Source of the DNA: Callaeas wilsoni
Lineage: Eukaryota; Chordata; Aves; Passeriformes; Callaeidae
Length of the DNA stretch: 64,000 nt
Assembly: GCA_013398955.1 (NCBI GenBank)
Contig: VWPU01010353.1
Span: 1-64,000, forward strand
Direction of reading: 5' to 3'
Positions 46,257 through 57,460 of the stretch are shown here, piece by piece. A program made the translations under genes and the position numbers. Below the pieces are notes generated by a model that searched no databases, was not told the origin of the DNA, and saw only the letters and a program-made list of their open reading frames with translations. The stretch's first letter is position 1; the number at the start of each line of letters is the position of its first letter.

Positions 46257-49200
46257 GAGGTTGTTGGTGTTTTTTTTGGTTTTTTGTTTTTTTCATCTCC
46301 TGAAAGAAATCACTAAACTCCCAGGGGTGCCAACTGAATTTCAGCCATGGGTTTTGCCTGAAGCGTTCCCCAGGGTACAGAGGAGTTCACTGCCAAGGAA
46401 GCCCACCAGGATCCCTGGATCACACAAACTGTGGGAACACTCCTCAAAGTGGTACAGACACGTGGGAGCACCATGGGACAGCCAGCACAGGAGGAAATCA
46501 CAGGTACTGGGCTCTAACTCAAGCACAGCAAGATTAAACATTTCTCATTCAACAATACCACAAGTGATCAGGAGCTGGTTTTCCATCCCACCTGATTGGT
46601 TAAGGTGTTTGAGGTGATCACACACCTCACAGCACTTAATGCCTTCATTTTCTCCAATCCTTTTTGAGCAAGGAAAATATTCTCGACCATTTGCAGGAGC
46701 AAAAGTGAGGCATGAAGACACATCAGAAGCTCCTGGCAGAGCAAAGAACTGAACCTACTCCTCCCTGGGCCACCCTTCTCCATCCCCAAGAAGCCACAAA
46801 CCCCTATTAAACCTTTAATCCAAGGATAGTGGTTTCTATGTGTTAGATATTTTCCATAGCTCTTCGTTTTTATCCTATTTATTTCTTCATTCTGCAGGGC
46901 CAGGCTGCGCCGAGGACGAGGCAGCAGAATTGGAGGGAATATTTCTCCAGCGCATTATTCCGTGCCTTCCTGATGGACTGCACACGGAGCTTTGTGAATG
47001 AGCAAGGGTTGCAGAATGTATTTTGCCTGGGGCAGTGGAATAGCTGGGGCCAACCGTGTCATTCGGTTTCACTCGCACTTTCCCTACCCTATCTCTATCT
47101 CGGTTTTTCCTTTTCTTTCTCTCTTTGTTGTCTTGGTTACACGGGCAGACTCCTGATACTCTGCTAGTGTTCATTTTAATGATATGTTCCTGTAAAGCAC
47201 AATATTTTCCTTCAGTTGTGTGCGCCACTGGATAAATTCCTTTGACACATGTGACATTTGTATATCAACTAACAGATATTGCTTTATGACTGTGGGTATT
47301 TTGCAGAGCATTCATGGATCGCATAAATCAAAATCTGATACACAGTCTGCCACTTTCATATATAAAAAAACCCCCACACAGAGAAGAAAATACTGAAACT
47401 GCAGGGAAAAAAAAGCAGCAAAGTTTCTCCAAAACCATCTTGTAATGACTTGCAGCGTGTCTTCTGAGCACAGAATAAATCCTGCTATCTTGGGGATAAT
47501 CTCAGAACTCCTCTTTCGTGCCATCCAAAATATTCCACTGCAGCTTGACCGAGTAACTGCACTGCACCAGGAGAAGCAGCAGAGTGTGACACGCCTGGTA
47601 GGACCCAACAGCACCAAAAACAAAAAAATCCCACTTCCTGGGATTTGTCCAGGAGTTTCATCTAATCCTACAAGGCTTACTCCAATTTACCACTGTTTTT
47701 GAACAGAAAACAAACTTCATGCTAAAATCAGGGATTATGCTGGAGCTGCAATCCCAGGGCAGCATTTTCCTTGCTCCCTGCTCAGCAGCACCTGATTGAT
47801 GAGCCAAGGTGGAAAACAAAGCATCAAAAGGCCCATGGCAGGGGTCAAGGAGCATCAAGGGAAAATCCTGAGGGCCAAACCACCCAGAGGAGGTGACAGG
47901 TTGCTGTCCCAAGGTCAGACATCCTCGGGAGCACTGGGGGGGACAACCTGGGGAGGAGAGCCAGGGATTGCAGAAGTCACAGCAAGAATGGGGCTGAATT
48001 TACAGGACCCAAAGGTTTTCAGGAGTCTGGATCAACTGGTCCAAAACCATCACATATGTTTAGGGGAGCCTCATTTTGCTTTGTGTTCTGCCTCTTCGGG
48101 GGAAATTTATTCACCTGAGCAAATCTCAGCCCAAGGCTCCAGCCCTGTTCCAACTCACCCAGCGTGGGAACTACCACAAGCAAAATATTCAGCACATTAG
48201 GAAAAAGCTTCATTTTATTCCCTTTCTCAAATTACATCAGCCACTTCAGCTTTCCTCTCCTCATTCTTTACCCTATAAGGCTGTCCCTGCTCCCCACCAC
48301 ACTCCATAAAGCACAGAAAGCTTTATCTCCTATTTTCCCCATATTAAAAAGGAATCAGATCTTGGATTCTGCAGTGCGACCTGCAAAGGCAAAGACAGAG
48401 TTGTGGCTGAGTTTTCTTCTCCTGAAGCCAAAATAACCTCAACCAAAAGCTCGTGAGTGCAGGGAGAGCAGTCATTAAGTGTTTAGGTCTTTTGGATATT
48501 TATCATTCAGATCTCAGCTACCCCATCTCCCTCCCTCCAAGAGGCTGACTGGAGAACTGAACAGTTTATTATGATATCACACATGACAGGGAAGCAAAAC
48601 CTAATTAGCCAGGGGAGGAGATTATTTTTATTATGATCATTCAAAAAACAATTTGGTTCCTTTTCCACACGCCTGACTTAAAAAAAATAAAACTGCTGTA
48701 TTTTCTTTTCAAAAGCACAAGCAGCCTTTCCTCTGTTTTGAACAAAGCCAGAGACGTTTGCCAGTGGGCAGGATCCCATTCCCCTTGCAGCCCTCCCTCA
48801 GCACAAGGGAAAAGCCATCTGAATTTACAAGGCAGATTTGCTTTTCAAGTGAACAAACAGGTAGAGGAATAAAACCAGAGATTTCAGACTTTCCTTCAGC
48901 ATCCGTGAACAAAGAGCTCCCTCCACTCCCCACAAGCCGCAGTGGGTCACCTTTTCACAGCACTTTCTTTGCCCCAACTTGGAAGCCTTTGCTTGCAAAG
49001 TGGATTTAAAGAGGAAAGGACATTCTAAAACATCCCAAGGCTCTGCCCAACCTCCCCTCCCAGCTTGTCCTCCATCCCCATTATCATGGCAAAGCCACCA
49101 TCTCCAGGAATTGACAACGCTCCTGGGCTGAGCATTCAGACAAACATCGTCAGACAGGCACAGAGGGGTTGAAGTGGAGGCAGTGCCCATCATCAGCTCA

Positions 49201-49917
49201 CTTCCAATAACTCTTCTTTCCTTGGGAAAGCCACAGGGAGAGGATTCCACCTCTCCAGCCTCTCTGAGTGCTTCCCAAGGCAAACCCCAGCTGTGCAACA
49301 GGCACATTTCCAGTGAGAATGCCCAGAGAGGAGCACAAACACACTCCTGATTGTGTTTGTGGGGCACCAGCCGTACACATAAAGCTCATTATGGCTCAGG
49401 ACACAGCTTTCTTTTGATGCAAACACTCTTCCTTCAGCACAAACCCCCAGCCTGACATCAACGAGGCAGCTGCTAATCCTGTGCTGGGCTTGTGGTGAAA
49501 TCACAGCCCGGTCACACTGCTCTGAAAAAAGATGTCCAGAGCATGAATCTTGTTCCCTAAACTTCAGCCCCAAACAGTTTCTCTCCAGCATGCACAGACA
49601 CCCTGTGATCAACGACTCAATTAGAGATGGTCTGAACACAGAAAATCCTGTTGGATGCAAATTACATCACGTCCATCTGCAACTGTGGCTGTGGTTTGAC
49701 TTCTGAAGCATTACTTTCCTGATGAATAACCATTTGGAAGACGGATTTTATCCTTTCTCAGATCATCTCTATCCCTTGAGGGCAAAACAGTTTTTTCGCC
49801 AACCAAACCATTTTTTAATCATCAAAATAGGAGCACCTTAGGACAAGGACTGCGCTCACGCTCAACACAACACTTAAATCACCATAAAAATATGAAAAAC
49901 TGAGAGGACCACGTAGG
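46257..49917. other. Unique intron next to the exon
   Basis: No CR1 or LTR was found in the 3.7 kb downstream of the plexin donor. Only the candidate block at 46880-47230 stands out. Confidence 0.45.
46880..47230. promoter_or_regulatory. Candidate conserved non-coding block 2.7 kb from the exon
   Basis: Unique sequence of mixed composition with GCGCCGAGGACGAGG, GGGGCAGTGGAATAGCTGGG and CCGTGTCATTCGGTTTCACT, then a long pyrimidine-rich stretch. No frame or splice structure supports an exon. Confidence 0.22.
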
Positions 49918-49926
49918 TCTTACCTT
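49918..49926 (-). promoter_or_regulatory. PLXNA4: 5' splice site (GTAAG donor) of the plexin exon
   Basis: Minus-strand AAG followed by GTAAG is a near-perfect donor and fixes the 3' edge of the exon. Without splicing, the frame continues 14 codons and stops at 49879-49881. Confidence 0.85.
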
Positions 49927-50106
49927 CTTGAGCTTCCCACTCTTGGTGCCCACAAAAGCCAGGGAGTGGTTCTTGTAGACGTAGGCAATGACCGAGGTCA
50001 TCCTGTCCCCATCCTCAGTGAAAATGGGGAGCCCTCGCACCATGGATGATACTCCCAAGGGGGCATTCATATCCAGGCCACAGAAATTGTCATCAATTGT
50101 TAACAG
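49924..50106 (-). CDS. PLXNA4: Internal exon of a class A plexin, most likely plexin-A4 (sema domain part)
   Basis: This is a 183-bp exon encoding 61 residues. On the minus strand a long pyrimidine tract ending TTTGCAG precedes it and a consensus GTAAG donor follows it. The frame opens at a codon boundary (CTG TTA ACA) and closes at one (AAG), so the exon is symmetric, phase 0-0. The peptide contains DDNFCGLDMNAPLG, DRMTSVIAYVY and FVGTKSGKLKK, which are characteristic of late sema-domain blades in A-type plexins. FCG supplies a sema cysteine, and NHS is a possible N-glycosylation sequon at exon residues 46-48. The family are single-pass receptors: an extracellular sema domain, PSI and IPT domains, and a cytoplasmic GAP-like domain. 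They bind class 3 or class 6 semaphorins, often with neuropilins, in axon guidance. The wording after FCG fits my memory of PLXNA4 better than PLXNA1, A2 or A3. Class A plexin is near certain; the paralogue is likely but was not aligned. No other exon of the gene was found in the window. Confidence 0.9.
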
Positions 50107-50140
50107 CTGCAAAGAAAGAAGGAAAGAAGAGTGTAAACAG
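50107..50140 (-). promoter_or_regulatory. PLXNA4: 3' splice site (polypyrimidine tract and acceptor) of the plexin exon
   Basis: Read on the minus strand, a run made almost entirely of C and T leads into TTTGCAG directly before the first exon codon. This is a strong consensus acceptor and fixes the 5' edge of the exon. The upstream frame happens to stay open through the tract, so coding potential alone would have placed the start too far upstream. Confidence 0.85.
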
Positions 50141-50779
50141 CTGAAGTCACCATTTTTTAGCCATTTGGGAAGTATCCATCCATTGCATAACATGCCTGTA
50201 ATTTATGCAGGCTGACAAAAATCAGGGAGGACTGGAGAAAGAGGTGGGGGAAAAAAAAAATTGTCCAAAGTTGCATGATGAGTTACAGCCAGAAGGAGAG
50301 CTGGAAACTTGGTTCTCTTGAATGACAGCCCAGCAGGATATATTACATTAAGCCTTTTTCCTACTGCTTTACCAGTCAAGACTCACCAATCAAATGAAAG
50401 TCTGCTGAAAATGTCTTAAACATATCTAGATCTGTCAAAAAAAAAAAAAAGACAAACACACATAACCCATCCACACCATTCCTGTAGACCCAGAACAAGA
50501 ACCATAAGAACCACAGAGCTAAATCTGCACTGGCAAATAAAATAGACCCTGACCTGACCTCTGGCCCTGTGATCCAACACTAAGGATCACACCTATGAAG
50601 CCTAAAGAAGCACTCCTCTCCTAATTCCAAACTCAGATGGATTGTTTATGCCACATTTTGGAAATTATCATCCTCCAAGGAGCGTGCAGGCATTGTCTGA
50701 GAGAGAGGTGGTCAGCCCAGGCCAAATCTGCAGTAGGGACCGTGGCAAGAATTAAACACCATAAACTTAAAGCCCTTTC
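50141..50779. other. Unique intron upstream of the acceptor
   Basis: No repeat except short A runs (near 50250 and 50437-50450). No alternative exon seen. Confidence 0.45.
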
Positions 50780-51054
50780 CAGTACCTCAGGGGTCTCCAA
50801 GAGAGCTGGAGCAGGACTTGGGACAAGGGATGGCGGGACAGGACAAGAGGCAATTTCTTCAAACTGGAGAGAGCAGCATTAGATGGGGAGAAATTTTTAT
50901 CTGCAAGGGTGGTGAGGCCCCAGCAAACATGGTCCAGAGAAGCTGTGGCTGGCCCTGGAGCCCTGGGAGTGTCCAAAGCCAGGTTGGATGGGGCTTGGAG
51001 CAACCTGGGATAGGGGAAGGTGCCCCTGCCATGGCAGGGGGTGGGACTGGAGGG
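50780..51054 (+). mobile_element. CR1 LINE fragment, sense, left part of a split copy
   Basis: CTCCAAGAGAGCTGGAGCAG, GACTTGGGACAAGGGATGGC, GGGACAGGACAAGAGGCAAT, AGAAGCTGTGGCTGGCCC and GTCCAAAGCCAGGTTGGATG, then GGTGGGACTGGA, where it is cut off by an LTR-like insert. The missing 3' end resumes at 51588. Confidence 0.88.
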
Positions 51055-51587
51055 TGTGGAGAAAAAATGCACTGTGAAAAGCCAGTGTCCATAAAGGAGA
51101 CAGGAGCCCTGCAACTTTATTTGAATAAAGGGAGAGAGAGTCCACTGAGACATACCCCCCATGAGGTTTCCCTCTCCAGATTTCAGAGGATGCAGCCTCC
51201 TTTTATCCTAAACTCACCCTATTCCCTTCCCCATTGGCTGTGGAAGAAGGTGCAGCCTTCCCAAACCTCCCATCACATATTCCCCCCTTGAACATGTAAT
51301 TTCCCCCCAAAGCTCAGCAGTTCAGGCTGTCTGGGTTCTGAGGATCCACCAGAAGCTCAGACCATGTGTTCTCTGCAATAGACTTTGCCCAGACTCATTT
51401 GTCCAACCCTAAAGTTCAGGAGTCCAAACCGCAGTTAAAATTCCTGGGTTTTGGAACAAATTTGCACAGACTGTGGACAGTAGAGACATTAAGGCCCATT
51501 TCAAAGACATTAACAACCATTTCTCCTAAAGACCCCTCACCCGTTGAGTTGTTTAAAGGACATGAGCACCCATCTTTCCTTTCTTCA
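51055..51587 (-). mobile_element. LTR-like insertion (about 533 bp) inside a CR1
   Basis: A CR1 tail is cut between its GGGTGGGACTGGA motif and its terminal CTTCCAACCCAAACC motif by about 530 bp of unrelated sequence. On the minus strand the insert starts TGAAGAAAGG and ends TTCTCCACA, with AATAAAG about 85 bases before its end, as expected for an LTR. The flanking 4-mers are AGGG and AGGT, a possible decayed 4-bp duplication. No copy of it exists elsewhere in the window. Orientation and exact ends are tentative; that an insertion split the CR1 is clear. Confidence 0.6.
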
Positions 51588-51620
51588 AGGTGCCTTCCAA
51601 CCCAAACCATTCTGTGATTT
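51588..51620 (+). mobile_element. CR1 LINE 3' end, right part of the split copy
   Basis: AGGTGCCTTCCAACCCAAAC and CATTCTGTGATTTT complete the CR1 interrupted at 51054. The two pieces share strand and order and together form one normal tail. Confidence 0.82.
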
Positions 51621-53586
51621 TCCATCCTTCTGGGATGCTGTAATTGGCTGAAGTTCTTTGCAGAGGAGGGGAACTTCCACAGCTACCACAGGGGCTTCCC
51701 AGCTTTTGTTGGAGATGTCCATGAACTCCCAACAACCAGAGAAAAACCCCTATTCACTAATACTGCTGCCCGAGCTCCAACACCCACTGCATTTGAACTC
51801 AACAGGATTTTCACCAGACAGATGAGCCACTGGGATCCTCTCACAGAAATGAATGGAGGGTCCAGTTATCCCTAAGGGTGTTTCTGTGGGGTTCAGGGAG
51901 CTCCAGAAACACAGCAGGAACATGGCACTGGCAGCTTTTTTACCTTCCAGCACCACCAAGGCAAGTGAAGCTAATCATAGAATAAATCAAACAAAGCTCC
52001 AAACACGCCAGCACACAACTATCATAGCAGTTGGATTTTATTAACTTCTCTGGGGCCACTCACAGATTTCAAGTTAAGCATCCACTTATAATTTTTTGCT
52101 GGACTAAGACCTGGAAAAGCAAAAATTAACTATACAGGAAGGTTGCCTGGTTTTGAGATATCAGTACTAAAGGACCACAACAATTTTCTTCGACTGAACT
52201 CACATCTTTCTGGAAACACTGCTAAAACAAGTGATGCTTCCCTGCTTGAGTTCATGAGCAGTAAAAGCCTGATAGTTGATTCATTTTATCCTCACCCAGC
52301 AATTATGGGCAATAATTACAGATGGTTTTGCTGAATGGAAGAATAATGCGTCCTAAATGTGTTTATAAATACATAAAACCTAGGAGGAATTCAAAGAGCC
52401 ATTAGGAGGGATCAGCTAGCCTGAGCTCTGGCCTGCAGGAGTCATTAGTGTTTGCGGACTGCCCTTTTTAGCAGAGCTAAAACACCGGCTCAAAGAGCAA
52501 TTAGGAAGCAGATCAGCAGCCTCCAGGAGCAGCAGGCAGGATGCTGCTGGTCCAAAACGCCAGCACAAAGTCCAAGTTAAATCTGCATCCCAGCTCTGGT
52601 CCGTGGAAATCCATAATCCCCAGGGGAAAGGGGGTGTGCCAGAGAAGGAGCCACCCAACCAAACTGGAAATGCACCTTCCAACAGAGCCAGGTGACCACA
52701 AAACAACTCCAGATGATGCCCTCAGCCCAACTATATGGCCCCTTGATGTCCTTCCGACCGGAATTGCCCTATGGACAAAGTATCCAAGCATCCAGGTCAT
52801 CAAGTCAGGCCCAGTTTGACCAGAAACTCTTAAATTCCAAGATTAGCACAATTCCTGCTTTAAAGGTATAATCAAGCTGCCTAAGTGCTCACTCTAATGG
52901 CCTGACAAGCTGAAAAGAATGCTTCAGACTGAACACAGGAAACTCCCAAACAGCAGAAAGAGAGGAAAGGAAGGAAAGTTTTCAAGGAAAACAAGACAGC
53001 TTTCCTCACCACCAAGAGGTGAAAAGCTTAATAGTCCCAGCAGACATCTTACCGAGGGCGCAGGGTGCAAAGCCCCATCCCAAACCAGAGGAAATTACTC
53101 TGACACGCGGTGAAAGGAGATGAATCCAGCAGAGCTGGCACACTCAGAGTCATCCTCCTTGGAGGGGCACAGCCAAAACCAACCACCTCAACTGAAGCAC
53201 TTGAGACCCCAAAGGATCCAGACAATCACCTGGCAGCCTTCCCACACGATCCAGAACCTCCTGTCCCAGGCAGGAGCCTGGGAGGATATAGCCCCCAAAA
53301 TCACAGCGTTAAGCACAAACACCTGTGGCTGATTTGCAGCCAGTGTCCAACCTGTGGAGACTTAATTAATCTAATTGCCACCAGGTAGTTCCTCCTCCAC
53401 CTGATTGGGCTCCAGCTGAACTCAGACCTACCCTTAATGGGGCTGATAATCCTACAGGGACACAACATTAAAATTAAGCCTATTTTTTTTTTCCCCCCGA
53501 CATTATTTACAGAAGGACACATCCTTATAAGAAGGACTTACACAAAATATGAGGAGAGATTTTTAAAAGAAGATAGAGTCACACTA
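51621..53586. other. Unique intronic sequence
   Basis: No gene recognised. AT-rich unique sequence at 52,020-52,400 (CAGCAATTATGGGCAATAAT) has the texture of conserved non-coding DNA but no stronger support. Confidence 0.4.
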
Positions 53587-53810
53587 GATTTAAAGAAGAA
53601 ATTGTTTATGATGAGGGTGGGGAGGCCCNGGGGCCCTGGCAAAGGTTGCCCAGAGAAGCTGTGGCTGCCCCTGAATCCCTGGAAGTGCCCAAGGCCAGGT
53701 TGGACAGGGCTTGGAGAAACTTGGGATAGCGGAAGGTGTCCCTGCCCATGGCAGGGGGTGAAATTTGATGGTCTTCAGGTCACCTTCAACCCAGACTATT
53801 CTAGAATTCT
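53587..53810 (+). mobile_element. CR1 LINE 3' fragment, sense, containing the only N
   Basis: AGATTTAAAGAAGAAATTGT, TTGCCCAGAGAAGCTGTGGC, GAAGTGCCCAAGGCCAGGTT, GGATAGCGGAAGGTGTCCCT, GCCCATGGCAGGGGGTGAAA and CCTTCAACCCAGACTATTCT. One ambiguous base sits at 53629 in the GAGGCCC/GGGGCC stretch, a typical repeat-related consensus problem. Confidence 0.88.
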
Positions 53811-56800
53811 GTGTCCACTCTCGTGCTGCTGGTCGGGTGCCAGAGAAGCAATCAGAGAGTTGTGGTTTGCCATGTGGACAACCCTCCCCCGGGAACAGGA
53901 GCAAGGCCAGCAAGCCACACGCCACACGAAAACTATTTTCATTTAACATATTTGGGTTATTTCCTCTGGGGATCATCTGCCAAAAAAACGCCAGCAAGCA
54001 AAACCCTACAAATAAACACCACCGGCTTCTGCACAGCTGTGGCTCTCAGCTGCACACAGGCCTTTGTAGAGACAGAAATACAGTCATCTTCTGCAGCAAA
54101 GAGAGACACGTAAGGAAGTTTGGATTTATGATGAAAGGGTCAGGAGTTGCAAGCACAGGTTTATTTTCAATTCCAGACACTCCTAGCAGCAATATAAAGT
54201 AGCCACGTTAAACTCTCTGGAGCTTCTCTGCTTGGCAATTTCATGTTAACGACTTTCCAGAATGAAGGAGGAGGTGAGGGCATGAATTCACTTCTAACGC
54301 TGCTGCCACAGCGGCTGGGATAGCAGGGAGAGGCAAAGGGAAGGTCTAAAGAGGTGGGAATAATATCAGCAATTCTCACATCCTGAACAGTTAAAATCCA
54401 ACCCAGAAAGCCATGGCACAGCCAGCAGGTAACGTGGAAGGAAATGGGGGCCTGCAGTTGGAATGCTGGACTGGAATCAATAGCTTCATCATCCCACACC
54501 AAATTCCCACTTGCAAATGAGGGAATAGTTCTCTCTGCCCCAGGGAAGCCGCCAGGCACAGGTTTATAAGGTGCTCTGCATACCCAAAATATCTTCATCC
54601 GAGATGGATTGGCAGCTCTCAGGGCATGAATGCCCTCCCCTGTCCCACAGGCTGCCTCTCCACCTTGGGCTGATGTGCAGGGGGGGCCAGCTGGTTGTGT
54701 TCTGCCCCTGCCACCTCTCCCTGTGTCACCAAGCAGGGCTTCATCTGCAGCCGTGACACCATGGCCAAGTGTCACAGTCACCACTGAAACAGGAAGGATG
54801 TGCAAAAGAATGGCCCAGATTTACAGGATTCTGGCAGGCGTTTGCCTCCTCCGGGATCAAGCCTATCAAATAAATAATTAACACATCCAAGCCCTCCTGG
54901 AGAGAATGGGTTTACCAGGCTGGTGTTGGCTCAGTCCTTGAGGGATTCAGTGAGCCCCCAAAACCCCCAAATTCAGCAGAAGGATTACAGATTTGATTAC
55001 ATCACCTCCTTCCCTGCCCTCATCTGATTGCCCAGCGGGAGAGAGCACGTTGGCATCGCAGGAGTGGCTGAAGCACCAAATATCAGGGGACCGGGGCAAA
55101 CAGTGCTCGTAATACACCAATTGTCCCTTAAACATCTGCTCTCACTATTTGCCTCTGAAACAGCCCCTGATAACCAAACACAGCCTAATCCACATTTGGG
55201 GAACAGCCTCGATAAAGGATTAGCCACCCCTCGTTCCTCCCTGCCTTCACTCCGGCGGAATCTTCCTCCCCAGTCGAAGCACCGGAGCCTTTTTTTCCCA
55301 GATATCTCAGCAGACTCCAAAGCAATTCCACAGACTCACCAGGGATAAAGGCTTTCCCAGTGGCCAAGTCTTGCCTTTGATTTACAGCTAATACCTGACA
55401 GCCCTGTCTCCATATGGTGGCAGGTACTTGGCTCCTCTCCCCTGTTATCTCAGGCTTGGCTGCAGCGAAGGATGGAGGGAACACACATTAATGGATGTCT
55501 GTGCTGCCAGCAGGGCCAGGGAGCCAACAGCAATAAGAAATCAACAGTTACAGGCATTTGAGTCTTTGCAAGGAGATATCCAAGGTCTTTTCCATCACCT
55601 GACTGCAAGATCTCCTTCCTGACTGCAAGGGCCGAGTGAGGGGGAAGGTGGGCACATATCCCCTCAATAGGATATTTAAAAATTTGGGGAGAGGGAAGAC
55701 ATAGAAAAACCTCCCAGCAGGAACTTCATAGTATCTGAAGAGACACAAGCTAAGGAATTTAGGGTCTAGGTCACCTGCAGCAGGGGTGAACCATAAATCC
55801 CCACAGAGTGGAGCTGGAAATAATGGAAACCACGTCCCTGCAAACCACAGGTGTTTAAATTCCAACAGCAGCAGGATGGTACCCCAGGTTTGTGCTGCTC
55901 CTGTTTGCCTGTGCACGTGCTCTTGGTGGTTGGAGCATGATTTCAGTGCGGGGTGAGCTCCTGGCTGGCTGCTGCTTTGCCCTGCCCATGGAATCAGTAC
56001 GTGGCATTCCTGAAGCTGGATTGACTCTCCCTCTGACCTCCTGCAGTGTCTCTGCTTCTGGCCGTGCTGCCTTCTGTGAAATCAGTGGATTTTGGTTCAC
56101 CTGCCCTTTCTCCCCACAGAACTTCAGCAGAACCATCACGTTTCATCCTGCTGCTGCGCCAAGATGTGAAATCCTAATGCCGGATGCACGCGGCCCCTCT
56201 GGCTTTCCCCTCCTGCCACATCATTCCCGGAATCCCATGCCTGTCACTGCCCTCCCCATCCCATGCATTCCTGACCATGGGTCAGGAAAAGGCTGCAGGT
56301 TCGCCCAGTTGTAGCTCTTTGTCATCTGCAGTTCAAAATTTTGTGGACAAAGAGATGGGCAGCGACCAAAGATAGCACAGACCACCAACCAACCCCCTCT
56401 TCAGCGGTCGGTCTGCAGTCCCACGACATCCAAAAATACCCAGTCCCGTTCCCCCAGGGTGCTCTGTGATACAACAGAAGCTGGATAAAGAGCCAGCATT
56501 TGGAAATACATTATAATTGCACGCTGCTTTCCACTTGTGCACCCACAGCAGTGGTTACTGGGCAATTACATGTCACCGTATACAAATGACAGTGCAGTTA
56601 CAGTAACTTTACCAATTACAGGGAAATTGCACCAGCTATGCTGAGAGGTTTTCATGCAGACACAATTCAGGAACCCAAGAACGAGAGGGAAAGTTACTCA
56701 AATTGACTAGAACTGGTACAGGCGTTTGGTTTTTAGGTCTGTAGTTTAAGCATCAGCTCAAGGGCTGGTGTCAAGTTTCCAGAGTGCTGCAGAATCTTAA

Positions 56801-57260
56801 TGGAGTACAGACTTTTTATGCCTACATTTATGTTCCTGCTCTGCTGTGAGTGCAAGGCTTCCCAACAGTCTACACCATGTTCCTCCACGTCGTAAAATTT
56901 GCAATTTCCTGAAGAGGAGGCTGCCTTTCTAACACAGAGCAACAGGTTCCTTCAGTCTTCAGGCCTTTTGCTTAGCAGAGCTGGGTGATTATCAGTAATT
57001 GTGGATAAAAGGAATATTGCTATAAATTTAGCATCCTCTAAGTCCTGCCTTTCTGAGTGATTACAGTGCCCAAAGATGTGCACGAGCTAAATCCATTAGT
57101 GAACCCCTACAAATTTTCTAGACCCCAGTCTTACAAAATTTAAACAATTCTGGCACTAAGTTTGCTTTCTTTACTTTTTTCTTCAGACCTCAGAGATACA
57201 GAGCCCAACTTTCAGCATCTACTGACCCTGTCACAGCCATGGGAATGCAATTGCAAAGAT
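53811..57260. other. Unique intronic sequence
   Basis: No exon or mobile element recognised in 3.4 kb. A 212-codon minus-strand frame (54167-54805) has no domain or splice context. It contains the candidate block at 56495-56650. Confidence 0.42.
56495..56650. promoter_or_regulatory. Candidate conserved non-coding block
   Basis: CATTATAATTGCACGCTGC, GGGCAATTACATGTCACC, ATACAAATGACAGTGCAG, TACCAATTACAGGG and AAATTGCACCAGC. Regularly spaced AATTA/AATTG cores, no repeat match, upstream of the exon on the minus strand. Confidence 0.27.
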
Positions 57261-57289
57261 TTTTTTAATTTTTTTTTTTTTTTTTTTTT
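57261..57289 (+). repeat. Long poly-T tract
   Basis: Six T, AA, then 21 T. It lies about 55 bases before a sense CR1 tail but is not part of it. Confidence 0.9.
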
Positions 57290-57344
57290 GCTTGTTCTCC
57301 AACTCTGGTTCCCACTTTTGCTGGGACTGCTCCGGAAGCAGCAC

Positions 57345-57460
57345 TGGGCTGTTATGGGCTCTGAGCAACATGGTTTAGAGCGAGTTGTCCCTGTCCATGG
57401 CACAAGGGTGGACGAGTTTTAAGGTCCTTTCCAACCCAAACCATTCTATGATTCTGTGAT
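57345..57460 (+). mobile_element. CR1 LINE 3' end, sense
   Basis: TGGTTTAGAGCGAGTTGTCC, CTGTCCATGGCACAAGGGTG and TTTTAAGGTCCTTTCC, then AACCCAAACCATTCTATGAT and TCTGTGAT. It keeps a well-preserved terminal repeat end. Confidence 0.83.

Larger units (their letters stand above)
1..49923 (-). other. PLXNA4: Plexin intron downstream of the exon (partial, at least 49.9 kb)
   Basis: Everything to the left of the exon donor is inferred to be one intron of the minus-strand plexin gene. I found no further plexin-like peptide flanked by splice signals, although a short exon could be missed by eye. The stretch holds CR1 fragments, MIR-like remnants, one solo LTR and unique sequence. In mammals PLXNA4 has very long introns near its 5' coding end, which fits. 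Confidence 0.7.

Noticed and set aside
50107..50193. Open frame upstream of the plexin exon with a possible ATG start
   Set aside because: It runs through the polypyrimidine tract and acceptor; it is intron, and plexin coding does not begin here.
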